Below are positions 23,567 through 35,247 of a stretch of DNA of 64,000 nt, piece by piece; positions within the stretch are counted from its first letter, which is position 1; each line of letters begins with the position of its first letter. The notes under the pieces are model-generated. The model was given only the letters and a program-made list of their open reading frames with translations. It was not told the DNA's origin and ran no database searches. The DNA comes from Scedosporium boydii (Eukaryota; Ascomycota; Sordariomycetes; Microascales; Microascaceae): NCBI GenBank assembly GCA_002221725.1, contig NJFT01000016.1, positions 1-64,000 of the forward strand, given 5' to 3'. Made by a program: the position numbers and the translations under genes.

Positions 23567-25418
23567 GAGCGTGCGGGAGACGAGGAAAACGAGCTTACCA
23601 TCTCCAAGAGGTCGTGGTCCCCAAGGCTTCGACGGCAGCAACACCGAATCCCTTCTCCGGTCCGCCGGCTAGACAGCCCTGACAGCGGGGTGCCCTGTGA
23701 AATGGACTTGCCGACGTGGTACCCGATCTTCGGCTGGGTCTATCTATAATGCCCCTTGACGAGGCACTTCTATACACATGACCCATTGATGCATTTTGTT
23801 TCCTAATTATAACCCTCATCCCTCTCCTCCTGCCTTTTCTCACTACCTACCTCCCCAGCAGTGCTCTTATATTTTATAATACTTGGCCGGAGCCGCATCC
23901 AGACGGTATTACCTACTGAATCTCCTCTTCGATTTCTCCTGCCTTTTTTGTCTCCCTCTTCTACAGGAGGTTGGTGCTTTTATTCTACTACCACATGGTT
24001 TTTGGTTTGGTAATATAGGGATCGAGCAACGGGCATTGGCATGGGAATCATGTTTTTCTTCACGGCCGGTTCAGCATCATGTTCCTAGGACATCCTACCT
24101 TGACGATACCTCTTGTGGTTTTTTCTTTTACTTTCTTCTCATTTTTTTTCTTACTTCCGACTTACTCTGGTTTAACTTTTTTATTTATGAGAGGGAACTG
24201 GGAGATGGCGGATACCCAGGGCTTGCTTTGGTTTTTTTGGAGTTTGTGTTGTCCTGTGCGGTGCATCATCATGCTTTATGTGTGTGGACGGATGCAATGC
24301 TTTACTCCTATTTACTATGTTTTCCCATGTTTTCTTTTAAGAGGACAAATAATATCAATAATATTGGCAAATGCAACATCCAACGTCATCATCAGTCTGT
24401 CATCGTCGGAACGGGCGGGATCAACACCATCAAGGCGTCGTCAGCCTTGTCGTCATGGCACATCCACAACCCAAACTTTATAAGGTTACTTGCTTCCAAT
24501 CACTGCTACGTACGACCATAGCTCGCAGAATATTGAGGGTCCCGTCCGCTCCCCTGTACACAAGCTGCGAAGCGCCGGATCAGTAGTTGGGTCGGTGACG
24601 ACCAGCGAATCCCCGGTGTTGTATGTTTTTTTCATTCTCTCTCTTTTTCTTTTTTTTTTCGTTTCTTCGTGGTCAGCCATGTCCAGGACTTGTGATCTTG
24701 GTGAACGGGTCAGTTCTGAAGTGCTAGCTCTCGATCTGCACCAGCGTCCCCGGGGAGATATTGAAGGACTGAGCAAAGATGCTTCATGAAGAGACGACCA
24801 ATGATCCCCTCTCAATCCAGGCCATGGGTTCTAAGAACAACCGCTATGAAAAGACGAGAAGCGCCTGTAAGAAAGGGTTTGCCGGAGGGAGCTTGACTGT
24901 CTGTATCAGCGGCTTGTTTCTCCGTTTCCATTGATTACATATGAAGCTGTGGAGCCGCCCGTTTTGCTCTGTCCTCGAGGCTGTGGCGGTGGTGATGTGA
25001 ATGGATATGCTTTGAGGAATTCCTGTTTTGAGGAGACACAGCTCCTAAGTCCATGATATACATGTATTTATTCAGAGCTGAGTCGAAGATATCAGTCTTT
25101 CCCAATCATGTCCCGTGTGTTGTACAAAGATATTGAGTGCTCACCGAGCCTCGTTGTGGCTCTTTCTCTATTTTCACCCCACGCCCCACCAAGACTCACC
25201 GCCCAAATCTTTTTTTTTCTGCCCCTCCAAAGAACTTACAAGAGACCTCGACTTCTGGACCAACCTCGACCCCATTTCATTGCCAAGAAGAGCACCGACG
25301 AGCTCAATTCGCGTCTATCTCTTCGAATTAAGAAACCGAGTCGCTGCGACGCCCAACCCCTATCCATCACGAACGAACTACGCCAATATTCGTTGGATAC
25401 ACCAGTAAACCGCCCACC
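23567..25418. other. 1.85-kb spacer before RRP1
   Basis: T-rich + strand sequence at 23940-24260 and 24620-24660. An open frame of about 210 codons at 23883-24521 is a run of Phe/Leu codons from this T-rich tract and shows no domain. I see no supported gene. Confidence 0.5.
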
Positions 25419-26257
25419 ATGGCATCGCAAGAAGCCAACCTACCCTTCATCCGCAACCTCGCCTCGAGCGGTCCGTCCTCTCTCTTCCCCTCGTGGTCTC
25501 GAAAGCACAGCAACTAACAAACTAAGCAGACCGCAAACTCCGCACCACATCCCTCGAATCCCTCCGCGCCTTCCTCTCCGCCCAACACGCCCTAACCCCC
25601 ACCGACGCCCTCAAGCTCTGGAAAGGTCTCTTCTACGCAATGTGGATGTGCGACCGGCCCATCCCCCAACAAAACCTCGCCGCGGAACTGGCCAATCTCC
25701 TCGCGCCATCCACTTCCTCCTCATCTTCCTCCACCGAAACTGGCGCCGTGCACGAAGAGTGCGCGAGCGCGTGGATGCGCGGCTTCTGGGAGATCATCTC
25801 CACGCAGTGGACGACGGGCATCGACGTTCTCCGGATGGAAAAGTTCCTCCTACTCGTCAGGCGGTTCGTGTGCGCTTCGTTCGCGTGGGTAAGGGTAGGC
25901 GGGTACAAGGAGGCGAGGGTGCGTGCGCTGTTGGAGGTTTTGGGGGAGTGGCCTCTGGAGAAGGAGGGGGAGCTGGATAGGGTTCCGTTGGGGTTGAGGT
26001 TACATGTTATCGATGTGTGGGTGGACGAAGTGGAGAGGTCGGGGGTGCTGGCGGAGGTGGAAGAGAAGGACGGGGCGAGGAAGGTTGTTGATGGGGTGGG
26101 GGATTTGGTTAGGGAGTTGACGAAGGGGTTTCCTAGTAAGCCTTTGAGGAAGAAGGCGGGGGATTCTCTGGAGGATGAGAGGTTACCGTGGTATGTGCCG
26201 CCGAAGGAGGACGGCGAAGGGGATGATGACGATGGATGGGCGGGCTTCCAGGATTAG
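25419..26257 (+). CDS. RRP1: rRNA processing protein 1 (Nop52 family)
   Basis: Nucleolar factor for 27S pre-rRNA processing and 60S subunit assembly. Exons are 25419-25470 and 25530-26257, giving 259 residues, near the 278 of yeast Rrp1. The family signature begins at the N-terminus: LPFIRNLASSDRKLRTTSLESLRAFL. It continues through LKLWKGLFYAMWMCDRPIPQQNLAAELA, FWEIISTQWTTGIDVLRMEKFLLLVRRFV, and GLRLHVIDVWVDEVER. The C-terminus is acidic (GDDDDGWAGFQD). The intron is 59 bp and splits the Asp of SSD, in phase 1. The ATG context is CACCATGG. Confidence 0.88.
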
Positions 26258-26668
26258 GCGCGGAGAGAGAGGAAAAGAAATATTAAAAGAAGAAAACAAA
26301 AAAACTAAGGCGTTAGGGAGAAGGCAAAGGAAACGGATTTGATGACTCTGGCGGATCCCACGAGGTAAAGGTGCCGAGGCGGTCTCGGGTATATCAATGA
26401 TAAATTCATCTTGACCTTGATCTACCTTCATCCCTCATAGCATATCGCACCTGTTTTCCAACCCCAACATGACCGGTACTCCATACAAGTGAAAACCCTT
26501 CAGTCTTCCCCTTCTCTATGCATACCCTATCACTACCCACTCTTATCTCCTGCAACTCATGGCTCCTCTTCGCGATTCTCTACACCTATCCACTTACTCA
26601 AACAACTAAACTACAAAGCAATGTAACCCCAGCCAGCACTCCAACAGCAATCTATAATACTCACATCA
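26258..26668. other. Convergent 3' spacer
   Basis: 411 bp of tail-to-tail untranslated sequence between RRP1 and the next minus-strand gene. Nothing else is seen. Confidence 0.55.
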
Positions 26669-27325
26669 TCACTCCTCACCCTTAGTTTCCTCATCCTTGG
26701 CCTCCTCATCCTTGGCCTCCTCACCCTTGGCCTCCATATTCTTAAACTTGTTAAATACTTCCAGAAGCTTCTCACCACCCTGGCCGCCATCGCCGAAGAA
26801 CTCGGTGATCTTGACAATGGTCGAATTTACCGTCGTCGTCGCCTCGGTGATAGCTTCCTTGAGCACGTGGATCTTGTTCTCTAGCTCCTTTACTTTGTTT
26901 CTCCACTTCGCTATGACAGCGTTGAAGGCAGTTTCGATAGCATTGATGACCTCGGTGGCCTTGACGAGGTCGGCGCTTCTGCTGACGCTTTCCTTCAATT
27001 TCTCTTCTATCAACTCATGGCGTCATATTATGTAGTTAGTGGGTGTAACAGACGACAGGGTGATTATTTGGCCTAGGATGGTGGACAGATATGATTTACC
27101 AAGATCCTGCGGCTCGAGAACTGTGTGCGAGTCGTTGAGAGAGACCTTGAAAGTCCGCGATTCGCGAGTTGAGGGGGAGGGAGACTGTTCCACGGAGCTG
27201 GCTTCTTGGCCGGATCGGTAGCTAGCTATGACTAGCAGGAGAGGACACGCGACTGCTGAAGACAATATGAGCAGAATAAGAATACCACATCGACGCCTAT
27301 ACAAGATGCAACACTGGAGATACAT
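26669..27325 (-). CDS. Hypothetical membrane-anchored or secreted coiled-coil protein
   Basis: Not recognised as any named family. Proposed minus-strand exons are 27325-27100 and 27006-26669, giving 187 residues. The N-terminus has a basic patch (YRRR) and a strongly hydrophobic run GILILLILSSAVACPLLLVIA (about 14-34), fitting a signal anchor or signal peptide. The second exon is helical with heptad-like spacing (IEEKL through FNAVIAKWRNKVKELENKIHVLKEAITEATTTVNSTIVKI). The tail is a short degenerate repeat of EAKDEE-type units. The intron (donor 27099, acceptor AG 27008-27007) is supported by phase and a CTAAC branch-like site, but it is my own model. It lies at the edge of a lineage-specific patch. 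Confidence 0.45.
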
Positions 27326-28118
27326 CAAGTAGAAGGAGATATATTAAAAGGTATTAGAAGGTGACTATCAGCACAGCACCGCAGCCAAGTAGACGCTTTT
27401 ACAAATGTGTACAGAGAGTATCATGCTTGTCAAGAGTGTCTGGCAGAAGGTCTCTGGTCTCGAGGAGAGCTCTGGCTGCTAATCGTTTATGAGCAAAACC
27501 CCTACGCCTTTGAAGCTGCAGAGTTGTCACGTTTCACTTGATGTATGAACCTGTAGCCAGTCCGCTGGCTCCATAGCCCAGCGTACGCAGCATGCTCCCC
27601 TACGGCCCCTACCCAATATGACCTGTCTCTCTCGACGGTGCATGCAGTTGGTTTCTCAGCTGGTGACATACCGAACTGACGTCAGAGTAGCTCAGCCGGT
27701 TCTCTTTCTTTTTTTTTTAACTTAATTTCCTCTTTACTGTTCGGTTTTCTGCGGGGCAGAGCAGAGGTGCGCGCAGCATGTTCATGGACGGGTCGTCGGT
27801 CAACTAATAAGACAGCAGAGAATATCTTGCCGGCCGGAGACCCTGGTAGAGCGGCACGTTTATTACGCCCGGAAGGATTTAGGGATCCTCTAATCGCGCT
27901 TGTGTTCCTCGGATTGTTCAGGTCGAGGCCCGAATCTTTTCTCCCTCTCAACGGTCATCGCCATCAATATCCGCATATTTTGCCTCAACATGCATATCCG
28001 CACCACCATCTCCTCTCCTATCATTGGTACCTGTTTCATTCTGGTCTTCTTCCTCGCTTCTCTCGTCGTCCAATAATCCCATTTGCTTATAAATCTCCTC
28101 CGCTGGAAGGAAGAAATT
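27326..28118. other. Spacer in lineage-specific patch
   Basis: No gene supported. A T-run lies at 27708-27718. Downstream end of the kinase-like orphan is to the right. Confidence 0.45.
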
Positions 28119-28826
28119 CTACGCATTCAGGTGCGCAGGAGGTCCTCGATAGTCCGGCCTAAACCGGAGCGGGGACAACACATCGCCAAAGTCTACGAGC
28201 CTTCCACCTCTCCAGTTATCCTTTTCTCTCATCAGGTAGGAGAATCCTGCATAGTAGAAGAAGTCTATATTCTCCTGAAGTACCAAATTCTCCTCGTCCC
28301 TCGGACTCCGCGAGACATATTCGTAAACGAGGGCATAGTAATGTGACGTGTCCTCATAGTAAGATGGTCCCCCTCTATGACGAGCGTCTTCAAAGTCTGG
28401 GGGAAGTATATCGCGATGCACTTTCATCCATCCATAACACTGGACAATCGTACCCGCGGATGGCATCGGTATCGGATCTTCGAAAATAATGGGATCCTTC
28501 TGTCCATCCTCGCTGAAACATCGCATGTTGTTTTGCATGTCCTCGGTTGTTAGTAGTTTGCTTTTCACCATGATCGGGGACTCGGCATGTTTAAGTGCCC
28601 ATCGTATCTTCTCTATCCTGGCAGCCGTTTGACACGCCTCGGCAAAGGGCCAATGCTTAAAGACTTCCTTGGGCCCAGCTGGATCGTGTATTCCAGAACT
28701 TGAAGGAAGTGCAAGTGTGCAATTAGAACTTCTGCTCGAGCGAGAAAGGCACAAAAATCCTAAGCGACCTACTACTTTAAGGGCTTTGAGGCACAGGTCC
28801 GGAAGCTGGCGACCCTGCGGGATCAT
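28119..28826 (-). CDS. Kinase-fold-like orphan protein
   Basis: A single open frame of 235 residues. Segments recall fungal kinase-like orphan proteins: GTIVQCYGWMKVHRDILPP, YYALVYEYV (hinge-like), an acidic spacer, and GGRLVDFGDV, which resembles a DFG-type metal-binding motif. There is no glycine-rich loop, no clear VAIK lysine and no HRD loop, so kinase activity is doubtful. A stop codon directly precedes the first ATG in frame, so either this ATG is the start or an upstream exon is missing from my model. I infer a divergent or N-terminally incomplete protein-kinase-superfamily member, not an assigned enzyme. It sits beside a degraded gene, in a patch poor in conserved genes. Confidence 0.45.
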   Translation of the reverse strand: MIPQGRQLPDLCLKALKVVGRLGFLCLSRSSRSSNCTLALPSSSGIHDPAGPKEVFKHWPFAEACQTAARIEKIRWALKHAESPIMVKSKLLTTEDMQNNMRCFSEDGQKDPIIFEDPIPMPSAGTIVQCYGWMKVHRDILPPDFEDARHRGGPSYYEDTSHYYALVYEYVSRSPRDEENLVLQENIDFFYYAGFSYLMREKDNWRGGRLVDFGDVLSPLRFRPDYRGPPAHLNA

Positions 28827-29229
28827 CTACATCTGGCATTCCAAGGGAGGAAGTTGCAAGGAGTAAACTAGATGGCGAGGGTGCTAACGAGCAACAAGCC
28901 ACTGAAGACTTGAGCCGTGGACCTTATGGATATACTTGGGACGATGGAGAGGACACCGGCGATGAGGTAGCGCTGGTGCTGTACTGAAAGCTCAAGGTCC
29001 GGTGTGTTGGATGCACATACAGACGCTCTCTTTCTCGTTCTTTTTCGATGGCGTCTAGGCAGAACTCCTATTGACCAATTTCAGTGAGTTTAGATATTAT
29101 ATTGATATATACCGAGGTATATGTATTGATCAAATTGATGAAATATCGAGGATTCGCTCGTCGTGAATGGGCTGTCCTCTCAGGAACCGGAGCATTGGTG
29201 ATGATTGAAACAGACAAGGTGACGCTCCC
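28827..29229. other. Spacer between kinase-like orphan and nuclease-like relic
   Basis: No intact gene is seen. Part of this may have been the N-terminal half of the neighbouring degraded gene, but no frame stays open long enough to claim it. Confidence 0.4.
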
Positions 29230-29708
29230 ATGTCCGTACCCCACGCCGGTCTTCGTCACAGACCCATCGCGATCAGTATCAAGACCGGGACGATATCCCA
29301 GACTAAAGAAGACGCTCAGATCCAACTCGCCATCTGGATATCCGCCCAGCTACATCGAATATTTGGCCCCATCGGCCATCTTGGGAATGATTTATCGACT
29401 CTATTTGGGGATATAGTGTTTCCACTCATATACGTCCAGGGAGCGACTTGGACGGTCTCGTTTGCGCGGCCGTCGGTGACTCGGAACGGAGAGATTTCTG
29501 TTGTAGGCAACCCCTATTACTGCCGACTCCCCCGATTTCCGTTGTTCCCTGTTCACGTACGCTAATCTTTCCTACTAAACCGCTACACGATATACTCCGA
29601 ACTTATCCTTGGCGAAACATCGTCCTTGCTGGGAACTTATCGACTTTTAAAGGGCCTGAGACGGCTACGGACGTGAATCAACGCTTCCTTTCGCCCGTGG
29701 TGGTCTGA
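29230..29708 (+). pseudogene. Relic of a fungal PD-(D/E)XK nuclease-like protein
   Basis: One frame (29230-29565) reads LRHRPIAISIKTGTISQTKEDAQIQLAIWISAQLHRI, then PLIYVQGATWTVSFARPSVTR. This order (a beta strand with a basic residue, then a QLAIWISAQ helix, then IxVQGxxW) is that of a repeat-rich fungal family annotated as PD-(D/E)XK nuclease-like. The frame stops early, the usual C-terminal half is missing, and the N-terminal half (normally ~200 residues) has no open frame. The next + frame stays open to 29708 but is not recognisable. I call it a decayed copy; a heavily spliced intact gene is less likely. Confidence 0.42.
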
Positions 29709-30229
29709 GGTATTGGAATACTACGAGCCACGGAACAGCGGGTCGGATTGAAACTATCATCCGAGCCTCTATCATCAATTTTGTTTAGCGTTAATGTCGT
29801 ACTCCTGGGGTAGAGCCGGCATTGCTTATTCTCCTCCGGCCAAAGTAATAACCTGCCATGATCAACCCCAATCGCCCTACCTACTGTGTCGTCGATGACA
29901 ACCTCATCCCCTTCTTATGTTGAGCTGCTCTTAACACTCGGCATGATCCCTCTTTCTGGGATTAAAGAGAGGGTTGAGCTTGATGGCATCTTGGTAAATG
30001 GTTGAAACAAGCCCTGGCCAGTCCGTTGCCGGCCGTACTTCCCATATATATATATATATATCACAAGAACAAAAGAGGGCAAGGAAAAGGAATGACCTAA
30101 GAAGGTCTAAACGTAGAGGTACAGGGGAAGGGAACCGTAAATTATATGTTTAAATTTTGATATTGATTTCCTCGTGGGAACCTCTCTAGACCTCGTCTCA
30201 AGATTCCTTCGAAATCCCCGAAACACACG
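29709..30229. other. Spacer downstream of IML2
   Basis: Contains an (AT)9 microsatellite at 30044-30061 and the IML2 3' region. No gene is seen. Confidence 0.5.
30044..30061. repeat. (AT)9 microsatellite
   Basis: Nine uninterrupted AT units about 170 bp beyond the IML2 stop codon. Confidence 0.9.
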
Positions 30230-32611
30230 TTAGTCCCATCCCATTCTCTTACGATACCACCTCAACGTCTCCATCCCAGTCTGCACCCTCATCCCGCACC
30301 GCGCATCTAGCACAAACGCCTCCCAGTTCGCCGCCTTATCTAAACAGGCCTGGCACTCCTCGATCTTGGCTTTTCGGAAGTTGTCAAGAGCCGCCTTGCC
30401 ATCGTCTTCACCCTGATCTTCTGCGGCTGCTGTCTTTTCCTTGGAAGAAGCTTCCTCCTCGCATTTCTTCGATGCTTCTTCGAATGACGGGGATGAACAA
30501 GCTTCGGCCCAGGCGAGGACACCCATCTCGTAATGCGTGCAGGGAAGGATATAATCATCCTTTGTGCCACCCTTGAAGCAGGATCTAATAAATCAGTTAG
30601 TACCAAACATGTTTGAATCAGTATCTTAGTAGGAGAAGAAAGAAACAGAAACAGGTGAAGAGGGTAAAGAAACAAAGGACCCCTAAACCATGAAAACTTA
30701 CTTGTCATGCTTCAAAACATCCTCCTCTAACCCGGCCCGAGCCTCATTCACCCTCCCTAACACCCTCAAGAGCGCCGCCTCGCAGAGAGCTTTTACCGCC
30801 CTCTCCTCGACCACGCCTCTAAACTTCTCCACCGCTTCCTTGCTCGCCGTACACCTTTCCCACGCCAAGTACCCGAGTGCCTTTTCGGCCTGTTCCATAT
30901 CCACTCTCTTCCCACCGTTCCACAGGTAGACCATCTCCTGCGCGGGACTCACGCCGATGGCGTCTGCCAGATCGATTTTGTGCTCTTTCGCACGAGCCTC
31001 CCACTTTTGAAGCTTACGGAGCACGAAAATTTCAAAGGGGAGCTGTTTGGCGAGGAACCTCTTCTTGCCCGATGCCGGGGGTGCCTTTCGGAAGAGCTCC
31101 TCGGCCGTTTTCTTCCTCCGCTTGGTTTCTTCTGCGTCGCCGCCTTGATTGTGAAGGGCGTCGCGGTAAAGCTCCAACTCGGCGCAGCCGGCGAGATAGT
31201 AGTACAGCGTACGGCTCCACTCGTTCAGTTCAATACACTTATGAAAGGAATCGCGCATGAGATTCCAGTCCATGATGAATAGCCCACTGATCGCTGTCTC
31301 GAAGGAGGCCAAGGCATCAACCTGCTTCATGTTGGATTTGGGCATGCGCTTGAGGCAGTCGATGGCGTCAGCTAGACGTCGTGAGTTAGAGTACATGCGC
31401 GACTGCTCCAGATGTAATAATCCGGACTGCGGGTACCGAGCTCTCATGCGGGCGAGGAGCGCATCGCACTTTTCTACGGGCAGACCGACAATCTCGGCCG
31501 CATCGTCGTAGAGATCCGCGGGAGGTAAGATGTCCGACAGGCCGAGGAGCCCGTTGTAGTATGTGAAGATGACAAGGCTAGCAATGGCGCCGTGCACGTT
31601 TGGGAAAGCCGTACTCTCCCAGAGCATACGGATACCGCGCTCGCGATCGCCCCTGAAGCCAACGATGCTAAGAAGTTTTGATAAAGCGGGGGGGACTAGG
31701 GTAAAAAGGAAAAGAAGGACGCCGAAGCACATGGTCGCGCCGCTGTGAATGAAGGCGTCTCGTGGATTTGAAAAGACTTCGGAGTCGAAACTTGTCTTGG
31801 TGCCGGTGCCGGTCGCTGAACTACCGGCTCCGCTGGTTGTTGACAATGAAGAAACCTCGGAAGAGGAATCTGAAGAAGTATTGCCAGGACTCGATTTTGA
31901 GGGAGGCAAGGTGTCGGGATTCCGCAGTGACGAATGCGCAGCACATTCGGCATCCTTTCCAATTTCAGCATCCTCATCGTCGCAAAACTCATCATCCCCA
32001 AACGTCCCAGGCATTCTGTCATCGGCAAAAGCTTCGGCAAGCGACCTCCTTCTCTGCGCGGGCGCGTTCGATTTAACAGCTCTGATGTCCAACTGCATGA
32101 TGGCGTCCAAAGCGAAATAGGCCTTTCTGAGCTTATAGAAGCTCTTCACACCCTCGGTCAAACTCTCGTGCAACACGCCGACGACGGCAGACATGAGCGT
32201 GGCCTCGGCATGCACAAGCGCATACTCGGTGCCGGGAGGGTAGAGGCATGATGTGCACTCAGCAAACTCCTTCTGCGCCCTCTTCTGGTCGGCCAAGGCT
32301 CTCGCTTCGCAATTGGCCAGCTGGGTCGACGCCAGCAACATGACTTCCTTTTCAAAACCAAGGATGGAGCGGATAAAACTGATGACGGTGCGGGCGAGAT
32401 CGTGATAGGAGGAATCGCCGTCTTTGAGGCGAGCTTCGGCCCCGTCCATGTCGTCGTTCAGAATGAGCTCGGCGGCAGCGAAGGCGTCTTCGATGTTGGC
32501 CATTTCACTGGCCAGGAGTTCCTCTTTAGAAGGGCCTTCCGTAGACGGCGTCGTCTTCTCTGCGGGCTCGGGGATTTCCGCACCGCGGAACCAGGAGCCG
32601 ATCCGGACCAT
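30230..32611 (-). CDS. IML2: IML2-type outer membrane / inclusion-body clearance protein (TTC39 family)
   Basis: Iml2 in yeast associates with mitochondria and lipid droplets and helps clear protein inclusions; the family is related to animal TTC39. Minus-strand exons are 32611-30702 and 30584-30230, joined in phase 2, giving 754 residues (yeast ~730). Visible features: an N-terminal ASEMANIEDAFAAAELILNDDMDGAEARLKDGDSSYHDLAR, TLMSAVVGVLHESLTEGVKSFYKLRKAYFALDAI, a Ser/acidic-rich central insert (about 225-280), a hydrophobic stretch ATMCFGVLLFLFTLVPPALSKLLSIVGF, and TPR-like repeats GLLHLEQSRMYSNSRRLADAI and WSRTLYYYLAGCAELELYRDAL. The second exon supplies CTHYEMGVLAWAEA and an acidic segment. 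The start at 32611 gives the family-typical short N-terminus. Confidence 0.9.
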
Positions 32612-35247
32612 GTTGAAGAATGTGGAGAGTGTGAGGCCGAGTGAGAGATGAGAGGGGTTTGGCGAAAGCGGTAGGTTTGAAGGGCCACTCTCACAGCCAA
32701 CTAAGGCTATAGAGGAAGAGACAGTGGAGGGGATAACTTCTGGTCAAACAAGCATTGGCAGTATTTGGATATTTGGATATATGCTGGAAAAGGGGAAAGA
32801 AAAGTTAAAGTTGGAAATATGACGGTCCTAACGGACAGACGAGGTGTTTACGGATGTGTGTCGTGATAGATATCCTCCACCAGCCAGCCCAAAGTGTGGC
32901 GAGATCCAGCTCAAATTGAAGCTTTGTGGTGTGTCCCCAGCCTAACATGCGGCCTTGACAAACGGAGGACTTGAAGGAGTCGTTCAGTTAGAGATGCGGC
33001 TCGTACGTACCAGCCTAGTAGTTATTTTATTATCCGCTGCGAGTAAGGGGATAGAATAGGAATGCGAAAAGCGGGCAGGGGGTAATAGAACACGCCGAAT
33101 TGGAATCGACTCGGAGAGATTTGGGACGAGGATCAATGAGGGAAAGAAACAGGCACATCGCTGATTGATCAGTGTACCAAGTAGCTATCAATTGATGTAT
33201 TATTAGAGGGTAGGCAAGACCAAGATCAAGATTGCACTTGCCCCAAACTACGTATTTCGTAATTGTATCAGCCAACGCAACGAAACGAGCAGGTCCGACC
33301 AACCGACCTGCGGGATCGGGTCCCCCAAAGAGAGAAGGAACTCAAGAACGAATGTACGAGGTGCGAGGATAACGCATAGAAACGGGGGCGTCCCATCGAA
33401 ATGCGACCCGGTGCTGGTGCGTCCCCAGAAGCGGCAAAACGCCCCAAAGTTTGTTCGCTAGGGCCTAGAACGAAGGGGACAAAGGGAACAGGTTGACCAG
33501 TTATCATCGAGGAATCAACTGGAGCAAATCAATGGTCTTGGGGGACCTTGACGCAATCAAATGCACCTTCATGGTTGCAATTGACGCGTCGATGCAGTGC
33601 AGGAGCAGAAGCGGGAGGGGGTTTTCACTCGGACAAGGAACAAACCGACTATCCGGTGGTGGCGGTGTCGGGGAGTCTCAAGCCGCGACGACGTTGATCA
33701 ATGATCGATATGAAGTGGCGGTAAACACCCAGCGGACACTTGCTCGAACCCCCTCAGATCTACGCCACTAAAGAACTGATGCAAGTCGATGGCGAGGAAA
33801 GGTCAAGCTAATGCATGACGAAGTCGGGTTGATGGAAAACGGTTCCAGGAGCAGGTCATACACAGGTAGACAGCTGCCCTTCGTACCAAGAAGACATTGA
33901 TCAATCTCTTATAATAGTTGAGGCTATCCACGAACTGAACCAAATAAAAAACACTTCTGGACTAAAGCCAGGCGCTAGTACTTCGTAGTTCATTCACCAC
34001 TGATTTCTGGGAAGTCTATTATTAGCAGGGACTGGTGAAAAAACAGGGGCTGCTTCGAAACGGGGTCCGTCAAGGTTTCAAGATTCTCCTCCTCCGCCGA
34101 GCCACTGGGATGTTTCGTCGATTATGTAGAACCAGTTGATCGCTATGAGTGTTATCTTCAGTCCCTGCACTACATGTCGCACGACTGTATGACGGTTCAA
34201 GGGCGACCCATTGACGATGTACCGAAATCGCCAAGCCCTTGACATCAACAACGATTGACGGGCGGAGTTTATTAGGGTCTCGGGAACATTGGATGTATTG
34301 AGACAGCTGAGCAACTTCCTCAAAGGTCCAAAGTTTTTGGGTGGCTTTGCGGGAACTTGCGTAATGTTCTACTTCGTACTTGTCGGCCAGCAGGGACTCA
34401 GTGACACTGCCATCAGTGAGGGTATCGGGCATTTTGGTAGCCCTTTCTGTCGTCCTTCTCTTGGCTCTTCGCTGTTCGTTGTTCACTGCTCGCTGCTCGC
34501 TGTTCTGAGCAATAGGTGGTGATACCACATATTCTGTTCTCTTGAGCCCACGCAGTCCACGCGCCAATGGACCCGATATCCTCTGCATCGACAGGAAGAG
34601 TCCATACTAATATCGAAACTTCTTTTCCAATTGAAATTGAAACTTGCGCCCAGAACCTCGGGCTTTCTCAGTAGGTTACTTGGTGTCTTCCCATTGCATG
34701 TGACTGCCCAACCTTAAATCGAGCCTCCTTGTTGGTTCCCAATTGCTCCAGACATCGCCCAATTGGCAGCAGTTGTTGTTCATTGATTCAAATCCTCCGG
34801 TCGTCCATAACTCGTACACGCAGCTGCGAATCTCAATCGAGCTTTTCGTTCTAGGATGAAATTGGGTGATACATAATCAGTTCAAGGATGGCTATCATCT
34901 CATGGAGAGCAGAAGAGCGAGACCAGGCAGAAATCAATGCATCAATTCGGCCTTTCTTAAGGCAGACGCCACCAGCTGTCACCACTTCCACTACAAGGCT
35001 GCCAATGACGCCTCATCCATGCAATGCAATCCAACCATCTGTGATTCAACGCACCAAGCTCTCTCAAATCCCAAGCATCCCACCAAAAGCTCGCCTCCCA
35101 TTCTCTTCTCAACCTAGAACCGGCGACATAATTTAAACAACATTGAAGCTTTATAAAGACAGCAATCCCTAAGCTGCGCCCCATCTTCAACCTCAAAACA
35201 AACACTCTATCCCCCCAAAAACAAGAACACCAAAGAAGCTGCTCGCC
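32612..35247. other. 2.6-kb spacer between IML2 and SEM1
   Basis: IML2 promoter plus a long gene-poor stretch before SEM1. It contains two TACTTCGTA motifs (33979-33987, 34370-34378) and a short degenerate repeat of gctgttcgttgttcactgctcg type near 34470-34505. A minus-strand frame at 34070-34588 (172 codons) overlaps that repeat and lacks any domain; I do not call it a gene. Confidence 0.45.

Noticed and set aside
23883..24521. 212-codon + frame with hydrophobic residues
   Set aside because: Arises from a T-rich tract (Phe/Leu codons); no domain, no start context and no splice partner.
34070..34588. 172-codon minus frame before SEM1
   Set aside because: Part of it translates a degenerate simple repeat (SEQRAVNNEQRR); no domain. 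A short spliced gene cannot be excluded.
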